Source: Zygnema cylindricum (lineage: Eukaryota > Streptophyta > Zygnematophyceae > Zygnematales > Zygnemataceae). Taken from it: DNA of 64,000 nucleotides. Shown here piece after piece: positions 25,501-37,800 of the stretch. A program made the translations under genes and the position numbers. The notes below the pieces were generated by a model. That model ran no database searches and was not told the DNA's origin. It saw only the letters and a list, made by a program, of their open reading frames with translations. The stretch covers positions 64,001 to 128,000 of the forward strand of contig JBBHKE010000387.1 in the NCBI GenBank assembly GCA_037447655.1, in the 5' to 3' direction. Each line of letters starts with the position of its first letter. Within the stretch, counting starts at the first letter, position 1.

Positions 25501-26511
25501 TCTGTCTTTTCATCTTTCCATCTTTTCATCTTTCCGTCTTTCCGTCTTTCCTTCTTTTCAACTTTCCATCAACTTCCCATCTTTTCAACTTTTCATCTTT
25601 CCTCTTTCCATCTTTTCATCTTTCCATCTCTCCATCTTTCGATCTTTCCTCTTTCTGTCTTTCCGTCTTTCCATCTTATGATCCTCTGGCTACTATGCGT
25701 CCTGTTTCTCATTGCAGGCATACTATATTTTGGACGAGGTGCTTCTTGCCGGGGAATTACAAGAGTCGAGCAAAAAATCTGTGGCCCGGGTGATAGCTGC
25801 TCAGGTACATGGGTGGGCTTTTAGGGCCTAGAGGGAGAAGGGAAGGAGAAGGACGTGGTTGTTTGAGGGGTTCTCTCCCCCTTGTTTTTTGCGCGGTTCA
25901 ACAATCACATAGTACAACTGTTCCTAAAACACTTATGTCGGGGTGGTGGTAGAGAAATACTTATTTCTTACGTTCCTTAGGTGTCAAAATATTTGTTTGA
26001 GACTGTCCCTTAAACTAAAGGCGACTTGTCCGACATCGATGGAATATTTTGTAATGCTATGATTGTAGAATTCTCATCAGTGATAATTTACAAGTTTTTT
26101 TTTTTGTCTTTGTAATGTGGTTTGTTGTTTGGGAATTTCCACTCTCACTGAATCGGTCGTCTTACTTAATCTCAACAACCGCTGCTCTCCCACGGTCCTT
26201 TTTGTAGGATTTCTGCAAAGGCGAAAATTACGCGCATAGAAGAAACAGAAATGATCTTTTGTAAATTACGCGATTAAACCAAAAAAAAACGAAAAAAAGT
26301 TTCTGGGATCGTAGTCAGTTGGTCTGAAACCTTCACACGTGAGATTATTGCGATTTCTGCAAGTAGACGTGAGACCAACATCCACTCTAATTACGGGGAG
26401 AATTGCAGCTGACTTTTTTTTGTCCTATCTGGAGTGACGCAGGACACTCTGGTGGAAACGGCGAAGGAACAGGCAGGCTCCCTTAGCAATATGATGGCAC
26501 TTGCCAAGTGA
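22589..26511 (+). CDS. AP1S: AP-1 complex subunit sigma (adaptin small chain), seven exons
   Basis: Small subunit of the clathrin adaptor AP-1 at trans-Golgi and endosomes. Coding exons: 22589-22591 (ATG only), 23063-23149, 23692-23783, 24420-24528, 25127-25162, 25718-25804, 26443-26511. All introns are GT-AG and phases agree, giving 160 residues against about 161 in Arabidopsis. Recognised runs are [88 protein letters not shown] and the [10 protein letters not shown] tail. Arg15, which in AP sigma chains contacts acidic dileucine cargo signals, is present. The exon-3 start reads AIRELSG where plants usually have VIRELSG. Introns carry low-complexity repeats. No lesion seen; probably functional. 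Confidence 0.95.
24955..25075. repeat. GA-rich low-complexity tract in AP-1 sigma intron 4
   Basis: Purine-rich GGAGA-type sequence ending about 50 bp before the 36-bp exon at 25127. Confidence 0.85.
25339..25680. repeat. Degenerate (TTTCCATCTT)n array in AP-1 sigma intron 5
   Basis: About 340 bp of imperfect 8-10-bp units such as CATCTTTC and CATCTTTTCA. The Phe/Ser/Leu frame through it is a repeat product. It ends about 40 bp before the exon-6 acceptor and may serve as an extended pyrimidine tract. Confidence 0.9.
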
Positions 26512-27606
26512 GAGGAGAGAGGCCGTTTTTTACGATCGGTCTATTTAGAAGATAAGCAATTGATGAAAAAAAAAATTGGACTATAGATGTCGGTGATCCG
26601 GGGAGACCTACCAGGTTTACAATGGTCAAAGGCAGAGGAAGCAGAGCTGAACAGATTTCTGGTCGGCTGTAAAGTCATTAGTTTGCGATCCTTGCGACGG
26701 GCCTCACCTTCCAGGGATTAGAATGTTTTTCGGTTAATGTTTTTTTTGTTGTAATTAATTTCATTGTTTTTTTCATTTTAGCTGTCTCGTGAGATGTTGT
26801 ATTCCTCTTCCCACGTCGGAGGTCAAAGTCGTTTTTTTTTATTACAATTGCTCGCAGTTTCTTTTTGTTTCGTGTTCGGTTTGAATTTTGCTCCACAAGC
26901 AGTTCATTCCAGTTTGAGAACAAACCTCCAAATCAAGGAAGTCTGGTGATATCAAACCAACATTTTGTTTCTTTTGTCGGCACAAAAGAGTCACAGGCTT
27001 TGAGTTTTATTGCAATCTCGCATTTTGGTTGTAAGAAAATATCAAGTACTTTGTGAATCCGGCTGTTGAGTCACTGACTGCCGTGCTCTACTTGGTTATG
27101 GACAATGTCACGACCATTGTCTCCGATATTATTGCATGTGCATGAGGGAGCCGCAACAGAACTCTGTGAGAAAACTTGGACGCAGGACAACTTGACATCA
27201 CATTATGATGTCAGATGTGTTTCTGGTTTTACCTTTGACAACGGGCCGCTTTCAGCTCACCGCACACAATGGGACACATAAATACGAATTGTTAACAAAA
27301 ATGCCTCAAACATCTGAGAGTTTTTATGAGTCCTCCCTCCATCAAAACAGTTTCACTGTTAATTCAATAGGCAGGATATATTAAAAAGCACGATGGTAAC
27401 CCATCTGAGTCCAGGGTACAAAAGGGGTGGCATGGCCAAAACTGCAAAACTACAATATAAAACAAATAGAGCGATGGGAACTTTAGAAAAGAAAAGAAAA
27501 GAAAAGAGACGACCAACAAGGAAAATAAAAGCACCCAAACTCAAAATGAAAAGCACGACAACTCAGAAAACCAAAACCACAACCCCAACCCCAAAACAAT
27601 TAAATA
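26512..27606. other. AP-1 sigma 3' flank and 3' part of an RT element
   Basis: The left half would hold the 3' untranslated region of AP-1 sigma. The right end (about 27360-27606, minus strand) is probably the 3' untranslated region of the RT remnant that follows. No other gene seen. Confidence 0.45.
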
Positions 27607-29293
27607 TTAACGAAAAGCAACCCCGTAAGTCCCCCCAGCTTGGGGGAGCACGTTGAGGGAGTTCCGGAACACGGCGACAATCCATAACCCCAACAGCCGA
27701 TCGGAGGGTAATAGAAGCCTCCACTCGCTGTAAAGCCACCGATAAGCGTTGACGGTAAAAAGAAGTAAGGACCGAAGAAAGAGGGCTCCCAAGTCCTCGG
27801 CGCTCGAAAGCACGTCAAGCACACGTACGAAGAAACTCGTCCAGTGCAACACCCAAACAACCAAAGATCTCGACCGCCATCGGAATAAAGTCATCCATAG
27901 GGTCCCGCGGGCATAATCACGCTCCTTCGCCTTAGCAACATCACGAGCTGCCACCCCAACATGTCGAGCTGCCTGACCAACAACTCTAGCTGAAGTAGGG
28001 TTTGCCAGAACAATATCACCGAAGATGCAACGGGCACCATCAAGCAAAACAACATTGATCCGACGCGAGAGAATGATATGAGAAACCTCTTTACGCACAG
28101 AAAAGCCCCCTTCCGAAGCGATAATCACAATGGTGTCGCGAATAGTGTCGTGCGCGAGGATCAAATCTCCCCCATGGGAGCAACAAAGCAAATGGACACC
28201 ATCGGGCCCTAAGACACGACCACATGAACAAACAAGAGAGCCAAGAAAAAGATGATGGGGGAGGCCCAGGCAAAATCGGAGGGCGGTAGTCAGAGGGCGG
28301 TAGTGAATTGAGCAGGTGAAAATCAGAGAGTGGCCAAAATAAGTGTGGCGAAAAGCCAAGATCCAGAACCAAGTCCACCACATAAGAGAAGACGGGCACG
28401 CGAAGAATCAGAGGGAAGCGCCTTGAGAAGGTCGGATTTAATGGCGGCGACAACCCGATCATAAATCGATTCCTGGACACGCTCAACATATTTGGTTACA
28501 AGGGTGGAGAAAATTGGCACATTCACTAGGGCATGGGGAGGAAGAGAACGTGAGGCGTCCAATAGAGATCGCTGGAAGGCGAACACACCGTCTGAAACCC
28601 GGGGAATACCAGTAGCTAGAACGGGGGTGTCCCCAGCCAAGAAACGGGAAAAAAGAGTAGAGGCAATAAGACACCAACTTCCCAAATAGGCAGCGGGAGC
28701 AACACAAGCAGTGGATAATAGATCCAACCCCCCAGTAGAGACAGGGAGGGATGCCTGAATGCGGGCCGATGGCCCAGACTCGCGATCAAATGCCCCCCCA
28801 CCTAACAGAGTGTGGAGGACTTCCATGAGGCGATCGTCAAAGGCCGAGAGAGAGGAGATAAATGTCGGAGTGGGAGGGGAAGTACGATTAAGATAAGAAG
28901 GGCGGTGGAGAAAACACCTGGTTAACATAGCAAAAGCAACTTGGGGATCGGGAAGGCGAGGAAGATCGTCTACTTGTGCTAGATCTGTCTGTAAAGCATC
29001 ATGAAGGAATCGGGTCACGAAAGTATCCGAACCAAGGGGGCAACCAAGCACTCGAATGCCATCGAAGGGAGAAGGGGTTTGAAAACCAAGAGGGGGAGTA
29101 AACGAAAGTGGAATATCTTGAGGAGACCAAATAACACACTTCGACGACCGAACTGAAAGGTTGAGTTCGGCTAAACGTTCCTTGAAAAAATCATATGCCA
29201 ACACGACTTGTTCTCTGGGCCCAATAATGTGCGTATCGTCTGCAACCGAAGGGAAAAGGCAAGAAGGGAAGGCGGCCGCGGAGGCACGAAGGG
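27607..29293 (-). pseudogene. 5'-truncated reverse transcriptase of a plant retroelement
   Basis: The minus strand first shows the RT catalytic box in the form FPSVADDTHIIGP (near 29220-29260). The RT thumb-like region follows with LNLSVRSSKC, GIRVLGCPLGS, RCFLHRPSYL and PAAYLGSW. A frame change near 28330-28380 leads to a terminal domain with a CSCG...HLLCCSHGG..HD zinc-binding pattern and FGDIVLANP, which resembles the endonuclease-like end of site-specific non-LTR elements; that last assignment is tentative. The element starts inside the palm domain, has an in-frame TGA before the catalytic box (near 29287) and is frameshifted, so it is dead. Catalytic Tyr of YADD is Val here, a substitution I recall as common in this family in bryophytes and lycophytes. 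Confidence 0.82.
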
Positions 29294-29693
29294 CTCAGTG
29301 GAGCAAGTTCGTTGCATGCGTCTATCCACCAGTAACAATGAATAATTTATTTATCCGCTGTCCATTTGGTGTGTTGCATTTTGGAGATTGCATGTGGCAG
29401 GTGCACTGTGCCAATCTTGATTTTGTGTGAATTTGAAGAAACCTCCATTGGCAATTGAAAACTGAGTCAAAAGTCATCAACATCATGCCTACAAGACATC
29501 CGCCAGTCAAGATGGGAACAGTAACAAAAAACAACTCAGCATATATATTGCGGCGAGATGGGACTCCTAAAACTATGATGTCATGACAATAAGTCGAAAT
29601 GTACTCTACCACAACTTCTTTACCAAAACAGGATTAAATGAAATCAAATAATACAACAGAGAAACAACTTGTAAAACAAGATTGCACGTGTAC
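29294..29693. other. No gene recognised
   Basis: Unique-looking sequence between the truncated RT and the hAT-1 element; no exon or repeat structure seen. Confidence 0.5.
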
Positions 29694-30384
29694 CATAGTT
29701 GTTCAAAACGCATTTTACGCACGATTCAAACGCGCGTACAATACGTAGAAACTGGAGAGGTCGATTTGAAAAAATCGTAAAAATCGTTAATGAATTTCTG
29801 TCCGTACAATTTTGTACATGTAAAAAAAAATGAATTGAACATGTACCGCAGTTTGTAAGTAGTCTACTATTGAAACTTGTAGGCCCAGGTTCAAATCCTC
29901 GCTAATGCTGTTTTTTTGTCAGATTTAGAGCTTCGACAACGGCTTGAACGGCAGTTTCACTGTCTACTTCCGTGGCGTTACTAATGGCAGCTTCCTTTAA
30001 GATTCGTTTTCATGGCGGCTTCTTTGGAAATAAATTAAAGAAGACGTTCGTACACATTTTGAACTTACGGCGCGCAAATAGTGTGACGCTGAAGCGTCTC
30101 TTTTTTAAATTGTCCGTACATGTACAATAAAATTTCGTACACATCCGTGCACATTCCGTTCCAGTTTACATAACAAACAGTACCAATTCGTGTATCGTAT
30201 CATTTCGTTAACTTCCGTACGATTACCGAAAAAAAATTGTACAGTTATCGTAATTTGTTTATAGGTTTTCCGTAAATTCCAGTTTCAATTTACAGTAGAC
30301 GTTTTATAGCGATTTTTTCAAAAGTCACGTACAATACGTAGAAACTGGAAAAAATGAAAAAATCGTGGGATTTGAACAACTAGG
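29694..30384. mobile_element. Non-autonomous hAT-like element, family hAT-1, copy 1
   Basis: Ends CATAGTTGTTCAAA and TTTGAACAACTAGG are inverted repeats, flanked by the 8-bp duplication ACGTGTAC (29686-29693, 30385-30392). Eight-base duplications are typical of hAT elements. No transposase. A B-box-like GGTTCAAATCC lies at 29888. Confidence 0.85.
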
Positions 30385-30484
30385 ACGTGTACCAATGTAA
30401 AAAGCAAAATAGACAATTTTTTCATTAACTTATGGAGTCAAAATTTGAACATCAAACATTTTTCCCGGTAAGGGTTCAAATCGG

Positions 30485-32093
30485 TAGTGTTGGGTATCGA
30501 GGACCGTTTGCCGATATTCGATATATATCGAATTTCAGGTACCCGGTAATCGATATATCGAATTTCAAATCATCGCGATATATCGCCGATATATCGTACC
30601 GCCAATATATCGAAGCTTTAAAAAAAAAAAAAAAATCTCACAGGTTATAAAAGTCACGTGACTTCTGACAAAGTGACTGTAAAAACTTTGCCGGAAAGAA
30701 ATACGGTTTTTTCCTGAAAGTCAGCAGATTGAAGGAGATCAATGAGGTACATTGATAAGGTACACTTGTAAAGTACACGTACGTCATACGCAAGTACGAT
30801 TTTCCAGATGAAAAAGGTCGGTTTTCAGATATTTGATGATTTTTTAGATATGATAGTCAGCTTACGTGGAACCACTCATATCAAAACACGTATGTAAAAC
30901 TTATTTACAAACGATACTTGATGTACCCGAGGCTTCTGTAATACATAAATTTTGTTGTCCGTACTATTAGAGAGACCTCCTCGTGTAACCATACCACAAA
31001 TAAGGGTGTGTCCCCATGTACTTGTAACTTAGCGAAATTACTTTGTATTTTAGCGCGGATCCGCCGGACCCGGTGTTCAAGTGTCCCTATGTCTGTAAGG
31101 ACGAAATCGTAACTTACGCTTGTGACAATTGTATACGTCGACAGTACCTGTGACGGTTGTCAACGTCTACAATCTGTGGTCGCACGTTGTTTTTTGTACC
31201 TGCGTGTGACGTCGCATGTCTTACCGTGACATTGTAGACGTAGCGCCTTCCAGCCTGTGCAATTTCACGGTCGAAGAAGATGCGCTTTGTCTTCGCGTCG
31301 CCTGTCTGCTCGACGTGAAATGGCATCGGAATTTGAAGACCCCTGCAAAAAAAGAATCCGTACTAGACGAAAACGGACAAATCCAAACAAATTGTGTACT
31401 TGTCTTTGTCCTATTAGAACGCAAACGGACAAAACATAGCGAACTATGTACTTTTCTTTGTCCTTGGAAATCGTAAGATTTTTGTCGAAATTTACGGCAC
31501 GTGCGAAATTATGTTCCTATTTGTCAATCGAAAAAACCTAATTTTAAAATCACATCGCGCATGTGTTTTAAAGATAAGGTTGAAGATGACGTTTTTTGTC
31601 GTCGAAGTGGGTCGAAAAGCACAAGACGACAACTTTTCGTACATACTAAGTTCAGGGATGACGCAAATTGTACTCTACAAATTTGCGATTCCTTTGTACG
31701 GTTGCAACTTAGACAGTACGGCGCTAAGTTTTACAGCAAAACGACAGGAAAAAACCCTTACTTATGCACATGGGGACACACCCTAACCATACCCCAAATA
31801 AGTAATCATTAGAATTATAGAATTAGTATTTTTTTGTTGGTTACATATTGCGGCGTCTACCTTTAAGTCACGGAACGAAAATCACGGCGTACGTGGCGTA
31901 TTAGACAATTTGACTTTTTCGATAAAATAACATATTATATAAAAAAATAAAAATATTAAATTTAAAAAATACTATATATCGCGATAATTTAGGTTGGTCT
32001 CGGTACGATATATCGAAGATTCTTCTCGATCGATATTCGATATATCGAATATCGAGATTATCGCGATATAAATTTACCCGATACCCAACACAA
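30485..32093. mobile_element. Non-autonomous hAT-like element, family hAT-3, carrying a nested MITE
   Basis: Ends TAGTGTTGGGTATCG and CGATACCCAACACAA, flanked by the perfect 8-bp duplication CAAATCGG (30477-30484, 32094-32101). Without the nested MITE (31004-31783) it is about 0.83 kb. Both ends are packed with ATATCG/CGATAT palindromes. No transposase frame. Confidence 0.88.
31004..31783. mobile_element. Harbinger-like MITE, family Hb-2, copy 1, nested in hAT-3
   Basis: Inverted ends GGGTGTGTCCCCATG and CATGGGGACACACCC bound 780 bp, with TAA on both sides. The copy at 55472-56251 has exactly the same length. Internal blocks (GTGACGGTTGT, GTGACGTCGC) resemble Hb-1. Confidence 0.87.
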
Positions 32094-32101
32094 CAAATCG
32101 G

Positions 32102-32834
32102 CCAATAAAATTAGAACTGCCTCCTACATTTAAAAAACCTAACTGTACAAAAAAACATTTCCTTCTTAAAAAGCCGAACACAAATCCGGCATGTCCAAAA
32201 AAACACCGGGAACTCATCCCATGTAACTGTCAAACCTAAGAGGAGGAGTAAGCACTTATTTTACACCCAACCAACTTTAGGAAGTGATATTCTTCTGTCA
32301 AATCTTTTGATCCGCGTCAACATAGAACGTCGAATGACGCAAAAAAACGTGACGCCAACCATAAAATACACAAAGAGGATCTTACTTCCCTTCAGGATTT
32401 CCAAACACCACCTCGCAACAACCTAAAATTTCTCCTCCTCCATGTGGCGGAACCAAGCACTTTTCCATTATTAAATAAAACGTTTTTTAGCTACTCCGAT
32501 GGTTTTACCATCTCGCTTTCTTCATAGAGTCTTGTTTTATTTTTCATTTAGTCAATATCCATGGGTTCCAGTCCCAAATACACCATCAATGGTGGCGGTG
32601 ACGACGCCCAATCCATGGTCGATCGGAAAGACTGGAAGAAACAAAAACAACAAAATAGACAACAATGAAAAAAAAAAAAACAAAGAAAACAACAAACACC
32701 AAAAAACGAGCAGGAAACAAAACAAACGTTGGCATCGTGGAGCAAGCAAGCGAGCACCGCAACGCATACCTCAAGTTAGGCGTTGGCAGGCCAGAGGCTT
32801 TTATTTCAGCGGCACTTACACTCAAATATTGCGC
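32102..32834. other. No gene recognised
   Basis: Contains an A-rich segment at 32636-32700. Around 32555-32640 the minus strand shows a short match (GGACT..AACCCATGG type) to the 3' flank of the RT remnant at 27.4 kb, so a 3' scrap of the same retroelement family is possible. Confidence 0.35.
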
Positions 32835-33507
32835 TCAACTCGATGCGATTATATTTTTAGTATCTTTCTGTATCGATTTCCTCAGATGCGTTGACCTCAA
32901 TTTTGAAGCTTCCGATTTAGCACTTGCCACAAGTAAGAAACAAAACGAGCAAGTTAGGACCCAATCGACTGAAAGCATATCAAGCAACCCAACTTGAAAC
33001 ACATAAGTTCCTTACAATTTCGTAGTTTGAATCGTTTCTCCCTTACCTTTATGGTCTGGAATTCGAGTCGGCCTAAGGGCCGTCGAGGGGTCGATATCCA
33101 TATCGGTCGGTTGAACCACAACCGTCCGCAATTGCTATACGAAATAAAAAACAGAGAGACAGATTTCGACAAAAGATAAAGTTAAAATCTTGAAATACTT
33201 GAAAACTAAAAAACTTGATTGCCTATCTAAAACGGCTCCAAATCTCTTTCAATTTCAGTCATTATGGACAAAGCACAGCCGTATAAAACATGACATTGAA
33301 AAAAAGTCAGGTTGTAAGTAGAGATCTGGCTACCACTATTAAATAGAAAAGAGATTTTCAGCAGCATCTCCTTGTGCTTTGGACCCGAAGACCAAAACAC
33401 ATCTAATCCGCGTACTAATCTTACCTGCAAGATCGCAGATCGTTGCTGCTTCGCCAAAGACTTCACAGGAGCCTCTCCTTTCCGCTTCAAGGTGTGGGTT
33501 TGCGACC
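32835..33507 (-). CDS. Three-exon 3' part of an unrecognised gene
   Basis: Three minus-strand exons fit by splice sites and phase: 33425-33507 (SQTHTLKRKGEAPVKSLAKQ...), 33047-33134 (QLRTVVVQPTDMDIDPS...) and 32835-32968, which ends in TGA after KNIIASS. Acceptors are TTGGTTGCAG, TTCGTATAG and GCTTTCAG; donors are GTAAGA and GTAAGG. The product is basic and hydrophilic, then Asp/Pro-rich. I do not recognise it. The 5' exon(s) were not found, although a possible donor GTAAGG lies near 33616. It may be a live gene or a remnant. Confidence 0.5.
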
Positions 33508-35664
33508 CTGCAACCAAACAGAGGGGGCAATTCACAACCCCCCATTGGTTAACAAAATCTATTTTTACTAGGCAATCACATGCCAGAAAATAATTATCCC
33601 TTGCTAATGGAATCAATACCTCCTTACCGATAGACAAGTTGTTTTTGTTAAGATCACAATGTGGGATTTTGGTTCAGTTTTAGTGTGGGTCAGTTTTTTT
33701 GTCGCGCGTCACGTCGTGCATTATGTTTCGTTTCAGTAGTACTTTTGTACTTTTAGTTTTGTTTGATTAAGTGTGAACGGTTTGATCCATAACGTTTGTG
33801 TACGGGACTTATAGTATTTTGGTTCGTGAGTAGTACTTCTAGCAGTTTCGTTTCACGTAGGTTAAGTTGTACTTTAAGTATTGTACTTCTAGACGTTTCG
33901 TTTAGAGTAGTTTCAATTTGCGTCGTACTCTATTTTGCGTCCAGGTACATGTGACGCTTCTAGAATTAGATTTCTAGATGTAATCTGGCGACTAAGTTAA
34001 AATGTCAGCTAGTGAGGGATTAGGTAACAACTAAGAAACACTAAAGAGAAATTAAGGAGAAATTATTGTAGAGTTAATGTATGAGAATTATTGTGAGTTT
34101 CCTCTTCTGAATTATGTATTGTCTCTATCTATGTTCATGAGGATTTAATGTATGTGAGCTGGTTGATATTTGATGTGAGTTAAATTCGCTTCCGCATTGT
34201 AATTTGTCAATTTTCTGCGCATTCCGATTGTGTTTTCGATCCTTTCAAAGCTCAGCCAAGAGCAATATTCTAAGGAAGTGTTGGCGAGGTTTTCCATGAC
34301 AGACGCAAACAACACCATTGTACTCGAAAAAGAAGTCCAAGGGTGGGGGGCGAGGGCGGGGGCGAGAGGGAGAGGGAGAGGGAGAGGGAGAGGGAGAGGG
34401 AGAGAGAGAGAGAGAAAGAAAGAGAGGGAGAGAGAGAGAAGAATTTGAGGAGTAAGTGATAGTTGACGTCACATACCACGAGGCATTCGGATGCCTCATG
34501 CATTTGAACCTCGAGACACGACCCCGAATTTTTGCGGTAGTCTCAGTTGGCGGCAAATTCAGTTAAGCGCCAAAATTTTACACCGCGAAGCTGTAAAATG
34601 ATTTGTTAGGTAATCGGTGGGAATCATGAGTGTTGGCATGTGTTTTGATCTCTCTTAGGACCACCCGCGTCTTTCGGGTAATGTGACGCAGATTGGGCAG
34701 AAACATTGATTGCAAAAAGACTATATTCGTGTATGCCTTCGATTTGGCGGGGCGGTTATTTCTTAGAGATCACGTTTAAAACCGGTAATTTTACTGATCT
34801 CGATGAAAGTTGAGTATATGGCCGTGTGCCATGCGAGGAAAGCCTCTATATGGATAAAAGAAATGTCAAGTGAGCTACGTTTTCTAGTAGAATGTATTTG
34901 CATCCATTAGGATAGTACGAGTTCAATACAGTTGTGAAAAATCCCATTTCACACAATCGCACTAAACACATAAGGATCTAATGGCATTTTGTTCGCGATT
35001 ATGATTACGGCTAAAGAAGAAAAATCTAAATCACGTTCGGGGAAAAGCTCGCACACATGGTAACCAAAGCTGCATTGTATGATGTCTTTGCGAGGGGCCA
35101 TCCTAAAGGTTGGTTCGATGTTTATGTGTAGATTCTCACATTGCGAGGGGGAATGTTAAGGTTGCAATGTGCGAACTTGTGTATCGACCGTGTTGGTGTC
35201 TGAGAAATTGTTTCGTGATCAATGCCTGGTATCGTGTATGATGTAATGCATGACTTCATTACTTTGAACTTGTGTTTACGCCATTGGGTGGTTTGTTGAC
35301 AGTTTCTTGTTTGACGTTTGCCTGTTGCAAGCACTGGAAAACATCGTCTTGCCGACAGCTGTTGTACATTAGTGTTAATGGATAAAACTTGTCATAACAA
35401 AAGCCTAAGCAAAAGCATTGAATAGATAATAATTATAAACTTTGAGTGAAGAGTTGACCTGTCTGCAAAATGAAAAGCTTTGACTCAATACATACATATA
35501 TTTTGTCCATTATGGTGAACGTGGATCAAATGGATGTGAATACTTCCGCTTTATGTGATTGAGTTTTACGTACTAAATAAAAAATATGAAATTAAAATTG
35601 TTTAGAATCCATCCCATTAGTATGGAGTGGTTTCAACAAAGAGAGGGAGTGGGCTCTTAGAAAA
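33508..35664. other. No gene recognised; one GA microsatellite
   Basis: Holds an imperfect GGGAGA repeat at about 34360-34440 and tandem-like TAGTACTTCTAG words near 33835-33900. No supported coding exon seen. Confidence 0.45.
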
Positions 35665-35882
35665 CCTATGCTCCCCTGGTGAAATTCGAACCATTCAAAA
35701 TGATTGTTGCTTTGGCAGCAGTCGCTGAAAAGTACATTTATCAAATTGATGTGGAAACGGCTAAATGTAGATTTAGAGGAGGAATTTTACATGAAAGTTA
35801 TAGAGGGGTGACATCAAAACACTTAAAGGTTAGGGATTACTCAAAGTTTTTATGCGGCTTAAAACAGGTACAATCTGCATAT
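35665..35882 (+). pseudogene. Copia reverse-transcriptase fragment
   Basis: Translates as YAPLVKFEPFKMIVALAAVA, then YIYQIDVETA and CGLKQ. This is the segment of copia RT usually read as FAPV.KFEP.RMIVALAA...QMDVKTAFL...LYGLKQ. No flanking gag, integrase or LTR is present, so it is an isolated scrap. It is not from family A/C, whose RT differs at this point. Confidence 0.85.
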
Positions 35883-37270
35883 CTCGACAACTTTAACCAT
35901 AGCATGACATGATGGTCATGTGTTATATAATCCAGCTCATTGACAACACAAATGAGTTTTAGGCGGCAGCTCCTCACGTTTCTCTCTCCCTCTCGCTTTC
36001 TCCCCCCCTTTCTCTCTCTCTCTCCCACTCTCTTCCTACTTCCGTATTGAGCCGTTTCAAAAGTATCTATGGACACTATTATTTTTCCTATTTTCAGATT
36101 TTCCAAGTTTCAAAGTGCAAGGACAAGCACAGGATTTTTTTTATATGGTTTTTTCCTGAGGAAGTATTTCTTCTAGGTGCAATTCACTTTGTAATATAAC
36201 GTGTTTGTATTTCATTTGGAATAGGTTTTTTCTCTTACTGTTAGAAATGACAAAAACCGTAGATTTAATAAAGACAAACCTCGCAATACAAGGAAGATTT
36301 TTTTTTGGAAAAAACACAAATGCCCACATGGAATTATCAATGTTGTATTTTTTAATATTGTGTTTTTTCTATCAATGCTTCCTAATTTCTTCACCTTCAC
36401 ATCTTTTTATTAATTTAAAACCTTATTAATATTAAATAGTAAAGCTTCCGAATGGCCAAGAATATGTCTTTCTGCTTAAAATTTATGAACAGTTCATGAT
36501 TTACTTGTTTGTGAAGGGAAAAATCGCGAGATTGCTCTTGAAACAAATATTAAAATAAAAAATGGATCACATGGACTACTTTCAGCTTAAAAAAAAAAAA
36601 AAAACAAGTCAGATCAACAAAAGAAAAAATAAACGGAAAATGTTGGGAATCCCAAACTTCATACAAAATACCATTTTTATCCTTTAAGGTCACATTATAA
36701 AGACAAAATAGCTAGAAAGAAAGTGGAAATCAACCGTTCCCCAAAAAAGCTTATATAGGAAAAGGAAAAATCACTCGATAATATCAGAGTCATATTGAAT
36801 AAAAAATATATACATCTTGATTTCCCAATGCAAACTCACCAAAATCTACTCCTAACGCTAAAACGCATACGAGTCCAAAAACACCCAAAATAAATGGAAA
36901 TCTATTTCCTACCAACTTCCGAAACACAAAACCTTAATAGAGAATAAAATGAAAGAGCCCTTAATACCCAACTCTCTCATCTCACTTACCAGACTGCCAA
37001 ACTTCTACACTATATGCTGCAATCATTTTATTTTCCTGGGAAACAAACAAACAAACAGTAAACTGCTAATCTGCCGACCTATCTCCGAACTCCACGTGTC
37101 CTCCACACGTCAGCTCCACACACCAACGCCATCAATAAACCCAAAACAAAAAAAACCCCAAAAAACCGTCGCAGAAATAAAACGTGCACTTTTTGCCACG
37201 TGGCGTCCTCTCAACCTCTTCCAACAGCAACATCCCAACGCTCGATCTCCGACGTCCACGTGTCACCAAA
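35883..37270. other. No gene recognised
   Basis: AT-rich sequence with a CT-rich patch at 35985-36035. No supported exon. Confidence 0.45.
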
Positions 37271-37741
37271 TTAGCAGCAAATCACGACACTGGCCGTGAT
37301 TTTATTACTGTAGCGTTTCGGATTAGCACTCTTTATGTAACACTTAGGATAAGATCGCGACACACCCTGAGACACGTAATAAACCCTAGTAGAACTCCCT
37401 TTTTTCGTACTAACCGCGTAAATGTGGTTGTACTTGTTGCTAAAAATACTGTTAGCTTGAAATCCCGAGAAGACGTACCCGCTTCCGAAAAAAGCGGTAG
37501 CGGTGGCAGTTCTCGTGCATCCTAGGATCTGACGTGGCGGGGAAGCTAAGGGATCTGACTTTAATGTGACGTCAGCGGAGACGGTAAAGCCGGAAAGGAC
37601 CCCGCTGGAGACTTCTACTAAGTCGGAGATATTTTGCGGGGGAGGTGACACGTGGCCGGATAACATGCGACGGGCGGATGATAAGGAGCAGGCCATGGCG
37701 GCGACCATGAGAAAGAGGAGGGTGGAGAAGGAGGCAGCCAT
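37271..37741 (-). CDS. Small putative secreted protein, 156 residues
   Basis: An ATG at 37741 opens a frame with a clear signal-peptide-like start: a short N-region, then a hydrophobic core (FSTLLFLMVAAMACSLS) before a likely cleavage site around residue 24. The mature part is Ser/Thr-rich and basic with Cys near the middle, a KCY and a CC at the very end, suggesting disulfides in the secretory pathway. Local GC is higher than in the flanks, and the minus strand upstream holds a 70-bp tandem repeat (37801-37963). The family is not recognised. In-frame codons further upstream run through that repeat and are less likely to be coding. It could still be a chance frame. Confidence 0.45.
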   Translation of the reverse strand: MAASFSTLLFLMVAAMACSLSSARRMLSGHVSPPPQNISDLVEVSSGVLSGFTVSADVTLKSDPLASPPRQILGCTRTATATAFFGSGYVFSGFQANSIFSNKYNHIYAVSTKKGSSTRVYYVSQGVSRSYPKCYIKSANPKRYSNKITASVVICC

Positions 37742-37800
37742 GGGGAGAAGAGCGTAGCAAAAGGGCGGGAAACAAATGAGAAGAAGACAAAAAGAGACGG

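Noticed and set aside
25336-25824. 162-codon Phe/Ser/Leu-rich frame that looks membrane-like
   Set aside because: It crosses a degenerate pyrimidine repeat in AP-1 sigma intron 5 and then reads exon 6 in the wrong frame.
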